A stretch of 37,686 nucleotides of DNA from Desulfovibrio sp. Lineage in GTDB: Bacteria; Desulfobacterota; Desulfovibrionia; Desulfovibrionales; Desulfovibrionaceae. The notes beneath the pieces are model-generated. The model did not search any database and was not told the DNA's origin. It worked only from the letters and a program-made list of their open reading frames with translations. The stretch spans positions 1-37,686 of the forward strand of contig JAILMX010000053.1 of assembly GCA_024692205.1 (NCBI GenBank). The letters run 5' to 3'. A program made the position numbers and the translations under genes. The number at the start of each line of letters is the position of its first letter. Position 1 is the stretch's first letter. This document shows, piece after piece, positions 8,141 through 17,349 of the stretch.

Positions 8141-10162
8141 CTACGGCAACATCGTCAGGGGAACGCGATAGACCCAGTCGGCACTGTTCTGCGAACCGAA
8201 ACCTTCCCAATGGGCGACGTCGCTGTCGTACTCCTCATAGCGGCGCACAAGACCCTTGAGGCGCTTGATGAATTCCCGCTGCTCACCCGTGCTCATGTTC
8301 ACCCAGTCCTCTTTCTGCATGCCGAGTATGCGGCTCTTATACGGTAGGCCGTCGAGCACTTCGAGCAACACGCCCTTTTGCGCGAGATTGGCGTTGGGAT
8401 CCTGATTGAACTGCGAGGGGTCGCGGCTCATCTGAGCGGCCGCCGAGATCAGCTGTTCGTAGAAGTTGAAGTCCGCGCTGTCCTGAAGGAAGGCGTTCTC
8501 CGCTGTTTCGATGATCAGCTTCACCTGGTCGCGCAGCTTGCTCAATTGAGATTTCGTCAGGAGAACAGCAGGATAGACTGCCGGCACAGGTGCGTCCTTG
8601 GGGTTCGCCTCCAGAAGAGACAGGTCTGAATCGGCTATCCAGGCGCTCACCACCTGCGGCGCAGTCGTTCCCTTGCGGTCACCGGCGAACTGCAGGCGCA
8701 TGGCGTAGCCCGTGGCCTCCGCCAGACGCTTCGCCAATTCCTCGGGGCTTTCTTCCTTAGACGACTCCTCGACCTTCGGCTTCTCGACCTGCGTCCCTTG
8801 GGCGGTCTGCTCGACTATCTTGCGGTACACTGTGGCCATGGAGGTCGCGACGCTGTCAAACTGCTTGGCGCCCTGTGCGGGTGTCTTCGCATCAATGGGG
8901 ATGTAGCTCGATTTGCCATTGCTCATCATGGAAAGGGCGCGATAGGCCGTTTCCGCATAGCGGTGATCCTTCTTTCCGCTCGGGGTCTTCACATGAACGG
9001 CGGTCAGATAAATTCCGTTCGTCCGCAGGTAGTCGGCGAGGGCTTCCGCGCTCAGGCCGGTCTTGGATGTGGGATCCCCCGCCCCCAGGGGGCCGGCATC
9101 GGAAATGAGCAGCATGGTCTTCGCGCTGTAGCCGGCCCAAGTGAGCTTGTCGACGGCATCCTTTACACCCGCATAGGAATCCTCGTCAAAGGCATGTGTC
9201 GAAGCCGTCGCCTCCCGAACCTCGCCGAGAAGGCGCTCAAGTTCCGACCTTTGGTTCACGTTTTTGAAATCGCTGATGACCTTCGTCGTGTACTCGATGC
9301 CGGGGCTTTTCTCCAGGTTGCTCCGAAAGGCGACAACGGCGATGGCGAGGTCGTCGCGCGCTGGCGACTTCTGCAATTCATCATAGATGCGCCGCACGAC
9401 GGCGAGAGTTTGATCGATATAGGGCTTCATCGAGATTGTTGTGTCAATGACAAAGGCGAGTGCCGTCTTCATCCTCTGCGGGGCGGACGCGCCGCCGTTG
9501 CCATTCTGGCCCTCCTGGCCGGCTTTGCCGCCATCCTTTCCCCCCTGAATACCGGGGTCGATGCAGGCCACCTGCAGAAGCTGGGTTCCGCTTTCCTTGA
9601 ACTGCGCGTCGATGTTCATGACGGGCAGGAGGTAAAAATCTTTCTCGGCCACGCGGCCGTCCTCCCCCATCGGCTCCATGGCGACCACCGGGCAGCCGTC
9701 GGGGATGCGGGCTTTCTTTGAGAAGAGCTCAACGTACTGAGCGACGTGTTCCCGTACGCTCTCCGCTTCGCAGACTTTCTGTATCTCGTCGTGATCCCTG
9801 AAGAAAAGCACGGGCTGCCGCCCCATGGGATCGGTAAAGACCATGGTGATGGCCTGGGGCCACACTGTCGTATCGCTTTGCTTGAGCCAGCCGTCGGACT
9901 TGTTGCTCGCAACGCCCACGCGCACCATATCGCCGTTACGTTCATACACATAGAAAGATGTGAAGGTGCGCGGCGTGGAGACGACGGAGCCGTCGGCCTG
10001 GGGGGAGGCGTAAAGCTTTGCCCCAGGATGGGATACGACACGCTGCCAGACGGTCTTCTTGCCTTCCTGCAAGAGCGGCTGCTCTGCGGCGATGCAGCAG
10101 GACGGGATAAGGGCAAAAGCCGACAGAGAATACAGCACTGCAACGAGAGAAAACGTTTTCAT
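8141..10162 (-). CDS. Secreted protein with SH3-like domain and von Willebrand factor A domain
   Basis: Start at MKTFSLVAVLYSLSAFALIPSCCIAAEQ (signal peptide). SH3-like HPGAKLYASPQADGSVVSTPRTFTSFYVYERNGDMVRVGV..GWLKQSD. vWA MIDAS-like LAFVIDTTISMKPYIDQTLAVVRRIYDEL and MLLISDAGPLG. Confidence 0.85.
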   Translation of the reverse strand: MKTFSLVAVLYSLSAFALIPSCCIAAEQPLLQEGKKTVWQRVVSHPGAKLYASPQADGSVVSTPRTFTSFYVYERNGDMVRVGVASNKSDGWLKQSDTTVWPQAITMVFTDPMGRQPVLFFRDHDEIQKVCEAESVREHVAQYVELFSKKARIPDGCPVVAMEPMGEDGRVAEKDFYLLPVMNIDAQFKESGTQLLQVACIDPGIQGGKDGGKAGQEGQNGNGGASAPQRMKTALAFVIDTTISMKPYIDQTLAVVRRIYDELQKSPARDDLAIAVVAFRSNLEKSPGIEYTTKVISDFKNVNQRSELERLLGEVREATASTHAFDEDSYAGVKDAVDKLTWAGYSAKTMLLISDAGPLGAGDPTSKTGLSAEALADYLRTNGIYLTAVHVKTPSGKKDHRYAETAYRALSMMSNGKSSYIPIDAKTPAQGAKQFDSVATSMATVYRKIVEQTAQGTQVEKPKVEESSKEESPEELAKRLAEATGYAMRLQFAGDRKGTTAPQVVSAWIADSDLSLLEANPKDAPVPAVYPAVLLTKSQLSKLRDQVKLIIETAENAFLQDSADFNFYEQLISAAAQMSRDPSQFNQDPNANLAQKGVLLEVLDGLPYKSRILGMQKEDWVNMSTGEQREFIKRLKGLVRRYEEYDSDVAHWEGFGSQNSADWVYRVPLTMLP

Positions 10163-10194
10163 CAGGATTCTTTCTTTGTACGCCATCTGCGTCC

Positions 10195-11517
10195 TCACTT
10201 CATCAGTCTGAGCCAGGCGGCGGCATCCCTGTTGCCGGCCTTCGCGGCGGCTTCGGTCCATTCCTTCATCTTCTTCATGGCTTCCGCCGCTTCGGGCGTT
10301 CCCGCCTTCTTGTAAAACTCCCATGCCTCGGCGGCGTCCTTCTTTATGCTACCCCAGGCGGGCTCTGCCGGATCAAGGCAACGCGCGTAGGAAGCGAAGG
10401 ATTCGGCGACATTGCCGTAAGCGGCAAAATACAGAAGACGGTAGACGGCATCCTGCTGCTCGGCAGTCCCCTTATCAAGCTCTTTTGAAAGCTCCCATGC
10501 GCCGATGGGGGTTCTTTGTGCGGAGCCCAGATACGCGCGGGCCCGGCCCCTCGCATCAGCACGCGCGGCCGCAGCTTCAGCCTCCTTTCTGAGACGTTCC
10601 TGCTCCGCTTTCTCCGCCGCCAAGCGTTCCTGCTCGGCCTTCTCGGCAGCCACGCGTTCCTGTTCGGCCTTTTCGGCCGCCACGCGCGCCTCTTCGGCTT
10701 TTCTTTCCTGTTCCGCTTTTTCGGCGGCCAGCCGTTCTTCTTCAGCTCTTCTTTCCTGTTCGGCCTTTTCAGCAGCGAGGCGCTCTTCCTCAGCCTTTCT
10801 TTCCTGTTCCGCCTTTTCCGCAGCCAGCCGCTCTTCTTCGGCTTTCCTTTCCTGCTCAGCTTTTTCAGCGGCTAGCCGCGCTTCCTCGGCCTTGCGTTCC
10901 TGTTCGGCCTTTTCGGCGGCTAGGCGCTCCTGCTCGACATGCTGCGACCAGAAATACCAGCCAGCCCCAGCCCCCGCCAGGCAAAGTGCCGCGATGAGCG
11001 CAAGCACGAGGGGAAGGGAAGATCTTTTTTTCTTCAGCTCGAGACCAGGCAGTGGCGCCTCAGTCCCGTTCTCTTCCTGAAGCGGCGCGGAAGGGATTGG
11101 CGGCGTCGATTGCGTGAGCGGCGCGGCCGCGGAAAAGGACGGCTCGGGAACGGTCCTCGCGGTGCTCGCCATGGCATTGCCGCCGGCAAGTGTCTCCGCC
11201 TGAACGGCGTCTATGCGCATGCGAAGGTCCTGCACCCCCCGTGCATGATGCAACTGCATGCGATACGTATCCACGGCAAGGTTGTTTACATAGGCGGGAT
11301 CTAGGGAAAACACGAGTTTTCCATCCCGCACGGCGCAGGGCACCCTGAGTACGTCCTCCTGCTGGGTCCAGATGTTGCTCCCCCTGCCCATGAAACAGCG
11401 GTCGGAGGAACGCTGTAGGGAAAAGCCGCACCCCTCGGCGGTATCGAACGCCCCCCCTTCCGCCTCAACGATGATTTCGGCGTAGCCGGGACGGCTCTGT
11501 TGGAAAATCGCTTTCAT
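10195..11517 (-). CDS. TolA-like inner-membrane protein: cytosolic N-terminal domain, single TM helix, charged coiled-coil repeats, C-terminal helical domain
   Basis: TM helix SLPLVLALIAALCLAGAGAGWYFW followed by iterated AAEKAEQERKAEE(A/E)RL repeats. Its start overlaps the stop of the upstream SrfC-like gene (11514-11517). Confidence 0.75.
   Translation of the reverse strand: MKAIFQQSRPGYAEIIVEAEGGAFDTAEGCGFSLQRSSDRCFMGRGSNIWTQQEDVLRVPCAVRDGKLVFSLDPAYVNNLAVDTYRMQLHHARGVQDLRMRIDAVQAETLAGGNAMASTARTVPEPSFSAAAPLTQSTPPIPSAPLQEENGTEAPLPGLELKKKRSSLPLVLALIAALCLAGAGAGWYFWSQHVEQERLAAEKAEQERKAEEARLAAEKAEQERKAEEERLAAEKAEQERKAEEERLAAEKAEQERRAEEERLAAEKAEQERKAEEARVAAEKAEQERVAAEKAEQERLAAEKAEQERLRKEAEAAAARADARGRARAYLGSAQRTPIGAWELSKELDKGTAEQQDAVYRLLYFAAYGNVAESFASYARCLDPAEPAWGSIKKDAAEAWEFYKKAGTPEAAEAMKKMKEWTEAAAKAGNRDAAAWLRLMK
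10590..10940 (-). repeat. Coding tandem repeat (about 48-bp / 16-aa period) for an Ala/Glu/Lys/Arg-rich coiled coil
   Basis: Five near-identical LAAEKAEQERKAEE(A/E)R units followed by three shorter AAEKAEQER(V/L) units in the 440-aa protein. Confidence 0.85.
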
Positions 11518-14201
11518 GCGGCATCTCCTTTTACGGGTGCGCTTCCCTTCATCCTTTCCAGAATATTACCGAGAAGCGAGTTTTGCTCCCTGTTGAGCGT
11601 GTTCTCGCCGTCGAAATCCACATTCCGCATGACCATGTCATTGCAGACGAGCAACCAATCACGGTACCAGAGATTTGTGTAAGGCACGAAATTCTCGCCT
11701 ATGGAAGGGATTTCCCCCATGGGTGGCTGGTCGGCGAAAACATCAGCTGCCTGTCCGTTGAAGGAGACTCGCCTTTCTTCAGGTGAACGCACGGCAGGAT
11801 CCATATCGAGCCAACTCAAAAAAGCGTTGAGCCGTGCCGCGGCAAGGCTCGCCTGTTTCCTGACCTTGCTGTCCTTACTGACATCGGCCGGCTGTGCTAT
11901 CAGGCGAAAATCGTCTTCTAATTCTTTCTGCAGTCCGATGCGCGAAGCCGCAACGGCAAACTCATGGACGAGCGTGCTGAACTCCTGCGCGGGAAAGGCG
12001 TAATATGCCTGCATCTCGACCGATTCCGCAGTCTCCTGCATGCGCGCTTCCCACTGGCTGAAAATGTATTCGACATAGAAGCTGTGTTCATCCCGAACGT
12101 CAGTGGCAGCGACCGGGGCGGCCTGCTGCTTTCCGTTTTCGGCGCTGAGGCCGAAGGCCTCGTCGAACATGTCCAGCGACAGAGATTCAACCATGGCGGT
12201 CGCATCTTCGGTTGATGAACTGTCCGCCGTTTCGGCATCATCCCGTGCTGTGATCAGATACTGATTGTAACGGCGCTCCGCCTCGCTGTGTAGCGCGTAG
12301 ACCTCATCGGACGAAAGCATGAAGCTGTGCAACATCTCGCCGAAGCGATGCCGCAATATGTCTTTGCTCTTGAAGAGCAAAAAAAGGCGGCCGATAAACG
12401 CTTTCTTCTTCTTTGCCTCTTCTTCTTTGTCATCGGAAAAATGGAATTTCTTCAACCGATTGAAAATCAAGTCCCGCGTTTCAAAGACGGTCTTCTCCAG
12501 CTGACGCCGCTTTATATCCGGGTCGCAGAGGGGAGAGAGGCTTTCGCGTATGTAACCGATTCCGCCGTCGTTCAGCTTCATGGCGGCATCCCAGGCTTTC
12601 TGCGGGTCGCGGAAATGACGGCGCACGAGTTCACTTTCCATGAAGGATGTCCGCAACTCCTTCACATAATTCTCCTTTGCGGCACGTATGCCGAGCTCAT
12701 TGCCATCTTCCTCTATCTCAAGGATCTTGTCGAACTTGAAGTTCGGATTCCGCAGGAGATAGATGTTGTTGAAAGCCTGCTCGGGCTTCCAATGTTCCGG
12801 CCAGTCATGCTGCTTGCCGAAGAAATCCAGCAGGGATGCGTGCAAGCGGTTGTCCCACCGCCCCTTCGTATCCGTCGCGCCGGCCTTCTCATCGAACTCC
12901 ACGTCGAATTTTGTCAGGATGAAGAAGAGCGAATCCTGCGTAAGGGGGGCGCGCTCATCCGGGGTTTTGCCGTGGGTCGAGCCTATCCAGTCGTTGATAA
13001 CGGCTGGCAGGTCCTGAACCTCCTGATTACTCGGCCCAATGCAGAGCAGCATGCTGGTCAGCTCTTTTTCGGCACAGTAGCGCTGGAAAAGATAGGCGAC
13101 CTTGCCGCGCAGAAACATCTGCGTTGCCATGCCGGGCTTTTCAAGCTCCTTGCGGATTTCGGTTATCTTGTAGCGGGAGCGATATCCGGGAAAATCAAGC
13201 AAATCGGTATGGTCGAAGAACTCGGCCGGCCGGTTCTCCATAAAGATGGTCAGCTCGGCCGTCAAGGCCGTCACATCGGCGCGTTGCAAGTCCACGCAGG
13301 TGCCGGAAACCGTGCGGACGGAGAGTTTGTCCTCCCCTCCGGCTCCCAGTCCGGCAAGCATGGCCACGTCGATGATGCTCGTTTCGCGCGGAGTCAGGGC
13401 GTCGAGCGTGCAGAAGGCTTCCGATGCGTAACCCAAAAGGTCCAGATCATGCAGAAGGCCGCGCAAAAGAGACGTATACTGGGGAACGTCATCCCAAATG
13501 ATGCTGTACAGCGCCACGCGGTCATCCAACGCAAGACGGGGCGCCAACTCGGCGGCCTGATCCCAATAAAGCTTCTGCAGGGAAGCGACGCGTGCCCGGG
13601 AACTGAACTCTCCCCAGACGTACTCGTGCAGATCCTCCATCTCGTCCAGGCCGAGATGCGTGCATGCCTGTTTGCCGACGCGGGGCTCCAAGTCGGCCAA
13701 GGCTGCCCGGATGGCGTCTTCATCCGGCAGTTCTTTATGGTCGCAGTCGGCGTAGTAGGTGTTGGCGATGATCTTGACGATGTCCGTCTCTGACAGCAGA
13801 CGTAGATACACGGGATAACCGTCCACAATCTGCGAGGGACGGCTCATGGTGAAGCGCGTGACGAGGCCGGTGGATTCCTTGCCTCCCTCGGGATTTATCT
13901 CCGTTATGAAATCAAGCGTCTTGCCGCCGAAACAGGCGCGCAGATCCTTGTTCGCATCCATGGCGAGCGCTGACAGAAGATACGATTTGCCCGCCTGGCT
14001 CGGTCCGAAGACACCGGCGCACATTTTCCTTTTCAGGGCCGTCTCGCAACGGCGCAGGGTCCTTCCGGTTCGCCTGAGCTCGCGCAGGAGGCTTTCTCTG
14101 CCGTTTTTCACGATATCGCCGTTGGCGAGCACCCAGTTCTGGGCCTGCCCCGCCGATGCCTGCAGGGTTCCGCAATAGGAGATCAGTTCTTCCTGCTGCA
14201 T
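11514..14201 (-). CDS. SrfC-like protein, predicted dynamin-like GTPase (putative 'virulence effector SrfC' family)
   Basis: P-loop GVFGPSQAGKSYLLSAL; G3-like DHTDLLDFPGYRSR; G4-like FFILTKFDVEFDE. Large size and position next to SrfB match the srfABC arrangement. Confidence 0.85.
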   Translation of the reverse strand: MQQEELISYCGTLQASAGQAQNWVLANGDIVKNGRESLLRELRRTGRTLRRCETALKRKMCAGVFGPSQAGKSYLLSALAMDANKDLRACFGGKTLDFITEINPEGGKESTGLVTRFTMSRPSQIVDGYPVYLRLLSETDIVKIIANTYYADCDHKELPDEDAIRAALADLEPRVGKQACTHLGLDEMEDLHEYVWGEFSSRARVASLQKLYWDQAAELAPRLALDDRVALYSIIWDDVPQYTSLLRGLLHDLDLLGYASEAFCTLDALTPRETSIIDVAMLAGLGAGGEDKLSVRTVSGTCVDLQRADVTALTAELTIFMENRPAEFFDHTDLLDFPGYRSRYKITEIRKELEKPGMATQMFLRGKVAYLFQRYCAEKELTSMLLCIGPSNQEVQDLPAVINDWIGSTHGKTPDERAPLTQDSLFFILTKFDVEFDEKAGATDTKGRWDNRLHASLLDFFGKQHDWPEHWKPEQAFNNIYLLRNPNFKFDKILEIEEDGNELGIRAAKENYVKELRTSFMESELVRRHFRDPQKAWDAAMKLNDGGIGYIRESLSPLCDPDIKRRQLEKTVFETRDLIFNRLKKFHFSDDKEEEAKKKKAFIGRLFLLFKSKDILRHRFGEMLHSFMLSSDEVYALHSEAERRYNQYLITARDDAETADSSSTEDATAMVESLSLDMFDEAFGLSAENGKQQAAPVAATDVRDEHSFYVEYIFSQWEARMQETAESVEMQAYYAFPAQEFSTLVHEFAVAASRIGLQKELEDDFRLIAQPADVSKDSKVRKQASLAAARLNAFLSWLDMDPAVRSPEERRVSFNGQAADVFADQPPMGEIPSIGENFVPYTNLWYRDWLLVCNDMVMRNVDFDGENTLNREQNSLLGNILERMKGSAPVKGDAA

Positions 14202-14238
14202 GCTGTGTTCCCTTCCTTAACTGTGCGTGACGTGCGCT

Positions 14239-17200
14239 TTAGTAGAGAATGCCGGTATCAAGCCAGCATCCTTCGTCTTCCTCTTTCTTCAATGTTCGCA
14301 GGAGAATGACGATGTCGTTTGACGAGACCCCCTCACCCAAACGGTCACGGATCTCTTCGATCTGAAATTCGCCTTCGTCCCGAATCTGATCCGTTCCGGC
14401 ATCGTCCTCTATTTCGCTCACGCTGAGGGATAGATCAATATGGTAAGGGGTTTTGCCCTGCGCACGCCGCGCTGCGTCTTCCGTAGCAAATTCCATTCGG
14501 TAGAAACGGGTTGCAGTCCAGCGTTCGGCCTCAAGTTGCCGGAAACCGAGCACAATGGGGGCCGAGAATTCGACGGCGCCCTCACCCTTGCGCTCATAGA
14601 CGGCTTCCTGCTTCTTATCGATATCGACCGTGAACCAGACCTTGTCGCGCGAGAGTTGCCCCGTCGTATCCAGCTCTCCTATGTAACGGGCCGTGCTGCT
14701 CAGTTTTAGGGCCGTGGCGTCGAAGGCAAATCCCTCCATGCTGTTCTCGGCCAAGGCGCACAATATGGCACCAGCGATGACCGTGGTCTTGGGGTCGATG
14801 ATGTTGCCGAAGCTGTCGGCGAAGGGGTACCACGGGCCGACCTTGTAGGTGCGCATGGGTGTCACCCTGTCCGGTGCAACGGGCAGGCAGGCGAAGATGT
14901 CGCGGACAACGGCGTTCCAGCATGAGGGGCGTCCTGTCAGAAGGAGCACGTCGCAACCGTAGCGGTGCGTCAGTTCACACATATTGCGCAGGACATCCCT
15001 GACCGAGCCGTCTATGGCTGAATCGACATCACCGCAGCTGACGTCGACCTGCGCCTCCAGAAGCGAACAATCGACGCCGCGCCTGTCCTTTATTGCCTTG
15101 CGCACATACTCCAGCACCCTCTCATGAGGCGCAGGGAAAAGCCCGCAAGGCCAACCGTCTGGCGCGGCCTGTCCGGGGACGTCGAATACCTGTCCGAGAC
15201 GGAAGGCGATGTTGCCGCCCGTCTTGTGCAAATCCTGCTGCTCGTAGTGGGACAACACGGCAAGGGCCGCAGGTATGCCCACCTGGCGTATGAACTGCGT
15301 GCGCAGATTCTGCTCCTTTATGGAGCTGTTCATCATGTTCTTGCCGAAAAGCTCGTGCAAAAGGCCCGAGGCATCCCGCACGCCCGAATTTTCAAAGGAG
15401 ACGGCAAGGGATTTGAAGACGACGTCACGAACGATGTTCTTCAGAACGTCATCGCCAGCGATGTTGAATCCGTCGCGAATCTCCTGATGCGGAGCGACGC
15501 GGGTCGTCGACGTCTTGTCGTTCTCCAGCACGAAGGTCGTGATGGAAAGATCCGTCGTGCCGCCGCCCATGTCGATAGTGGCGACGCGCAGACATGGTTT
15601 GCCGCCGTAGCGCGCAAGGGTTTTGCCCGTATGCTGGAAAAACATGTGGGCGTCACCTTGAAAATTGCGCATGATCTCATTGTAGATGTAGACGAGCTGG
15701 GTACAGGTGGCTTCGTCCCAACGGCACCATACCTCCGGGCTCATGCGGTGATCGCGCATACCACAATCAAGCCTCGCCCTTGCGGTGTTAAATTCCTTCC
15801 AGCCAAGCCCCTCCCACAATGTCTTGACGGCCCACTCGGCCCACCTTTTGTAGATGCGCTGCTCCGCAACGGGCATACCAGCCGGCACTGTGAAGACGAC
15901 CCTGCGCAGATGCCGCGGCACGTCCGGCAGTTCACGGCGCGAACGCTGAGCGGGGGAATTGATGGTCATCATGGCCTGCTGCAGCAACTCTATGAAAAGA
16001 AACATCATAAGGGAGGAACGGGAAAACTTCGATTCGAACGCAATCTCCCTCTCCTGTCGTCGCAAAATGGCATTTGCGCTGAATCGACGGTCATCCATGC
16101 AGCAGAGGGGAGTGCCGCTGTCATTGAGCAGGGCTGGCAAAGCCCCCGTCGTCACCATGAGCTCGCGGTCACCCTTTTTCCTGGCGTTATACCGCCACGT
16201 TGGCTGCCAATCCCGCTCATCCCACAAATATCGCTTTGGGCTGGACATCCCCGTCGTGCCTTCGGCGCAGGCGGACTGGCTGGCCAGACGGGCGGCCTCC
16301 CTGCCCGTTCGCACGGCGCTGACGAGGGAAAAGGCGGGGGTTTTTCTGCCGGAACGACGACTGTAGGCCTCATTACCGAAATCCGCTTCGGAAAATTCAA
16401 CCCGCGTTTCAAACGGATCCGTATAGATGTTCTCCGGACGGTCCATATCGCGCAGCTGGAGCAGATAGCTGTCGTTCAAGTCCGTCGACTTCTGAACGCG
16501 CGTCTCTACGAGCATACCCGTGGTACGAGAATTGCCTATGTCAAGAATGAGATCGACATCGACCGGTTGTGACTGTGAGGCGGGATTGATGATCTGAACA
16601 CAGCGGGAATCATCACTGCGGCTCGTTTCTATGGCGGTCGCCTGATGTATCGCCTCAAGCATGACGAGATAGGTAGCGAGATAGACGAGCGAAGAATCGG
16701 CAAAATCGGAACGCAGCTTGTTTTGGGCGTAAAAGGCGTCCCACGTATCCTTCAGCCAGTGGTCGACCCAGCCTTCGTTGAGGAACCACGCATTGTCACG
16801 CGCACGCCAAGCCAGACTGAAGACAGCGCTCGCGGCGACATCCTCCTCTGAAAGAGCATAACTTTTGCCACCCTGTTCCGGGGCATCTTCGGTCTGCATG
16901 TCGAACGCTATGACAATACGGAATTTCTCATCAGGGCAATCCGGCGAAGGCACGATACGCGCCCTCGCCCAATTGGCCGGCCCCGCTTCAAAAATCGGCA
17001 GGCCGTCATCCTTGTCGAGATACGCAGTGCGACGCAAATAGGGCATCGGAAGCCACTCCCCGTACCAGGCGGCAAGGTCTCGCTGTGCATTGACGGTGTA
17101 TTGAGGCCCGTTCACCCGCTTGCCGGTTTCGCTGTCCACATCGTCACCGTTTTCATCCTTCTTCATGGGGTGAAGACGGGCTTTGTGGCCATCGTCGGCA

Positions 17201-17349
17201 TCAGGCAGAGATTCCTCCCAGAAGGACCGGCTGATCGCCTTGAGCGTCGAGGCTGAGACCTCGAAATCAAGGAACTGGGGCAGCCCGTACGGGATGAGGG
17301 AAATCGTATCCTTATATTCTGGCATATGGTGCATGGCATCTCCACCCAA
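14239..17349 (-). CDS. SrfB-like protein, predicted actin/Hsp70-superfamily ATPase (putative 'virulence factor SrfB' family)
   Basis: Phosphate-1 motif VDLILDIGNSRTTGMLVETR; phosphate-2 motif VATIDMGGGTTDLSITTF; adenosine-motif-like DVLLLTGRPSCWNAVV. The true start may be an internal Met (MHHMPEYKDTISLIPYGLPQFLDF, 17334 or 17325). Confidence 0.88.
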   Translation of the reverse strand: MGGDAMHHMPEYKDTISLIPYGLPQFLDFEVSASTLKAISRSFWEESLPDADDGHKARLHPMKKDENGDDVDSETGKRVNGPQYTVNAQRDLAAWYGEWLPMPYLRRTAYLDKDDGLPIFEAGPANWARARIVPSPDCPDEKFRIVIAFDMQTEDAPEQGGKSYALSEEDVAASAVFSLAWRARDNAWFLNEGWVDHWLKDTWDAFYAQNKLRSDFADSSLVYLATYLVMLEAIHQATAIETSRSDDSRCVQIINPASQSQPVDVDLILDIGNSRTTGMLVETRVQKSTDLNDSYLLQLRDMDRPENIYTDPFETRVEFSEADFGNEAYSRRSGRKTPAFSLVSAVRTGREAARLASQSACAEGTTGMSSPKRYLWDERDWQPTWRYNARKKGDRELMVTTGALPALLNDSGTPLCCMDDRRFSANAILRRQEREIAFESKFSRSSLMMFLFIELLQQAMMTINSPAQRSRRELPDVPRHLRRVVFTVPAGMPVAEQRIYKRWAEWAVKTLWEGLGWKEFNTARARLDCGMRDHRMSPEVWCRWDEATCTQLVYIYNEIMRNFQGDAHMFFQHTGKTLARYGGKPCLRVATIDMGGGTTDLSITTFVLENDKTSTTRVAPHQEIRDGFNIAGDDVLKNIVRDVVFKSLAVSFENSGVRDASGLLHELFGKNMMNSSIKEQNLRTQFIRQVGIPAALAVLSHYEQQDLHKTGGNIAFRLGQVFDVPGQAAPDGWPCGLFPAPHERVLEYVRKAIKDRRGVDCSLLEAQVDVSCGDVDSAIDGSVRDVLRNMCELTHRYGCDVLLLTGRPSCWNAVVRDIFACLPVAPDRVTPMRTYKVGPWYPFADSFGNIIDPKTTVIAGAILCALAENSMEGFAFDATALKLSSTARYIGELDTTGQLSRDKVWFTVDIDKKQEAVYERKGEGAVEFSAPIVLGFRQLEAERWTATRFYRMEFATEDAARRAQGKTPYHIDLSLSVSEIEDDAGTDQIRDEGEFQIEEIRDRLGEGVSSNDIVILLRTLKKEEDEGCWLDTGILY

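Noticed and set aside
10505-11080. Ser/Ala/Cys-rich repetitive plus-strand ORF (RSCSAFSAA...), possible cell-surface or structural protein
   Set aside because: It is the reverse reading of the TolA-like coiled-coil repeat, which is supported by a TM helix and operon context.
12327-13793. 488-aa plus-strand ORF opposite the SrfC-like gene
   Set aside because: Antisense shadow of a strong motif-bearing CDS in GC-rich DNA; no recognisable domain.
15124-16572. 482-aa plus-strand ORF opposite the SrfB-like gene
   Set aside because: Shadow ORF; the opposite strand carries the DIGNSRTTG and DMGGGTTD motifs.
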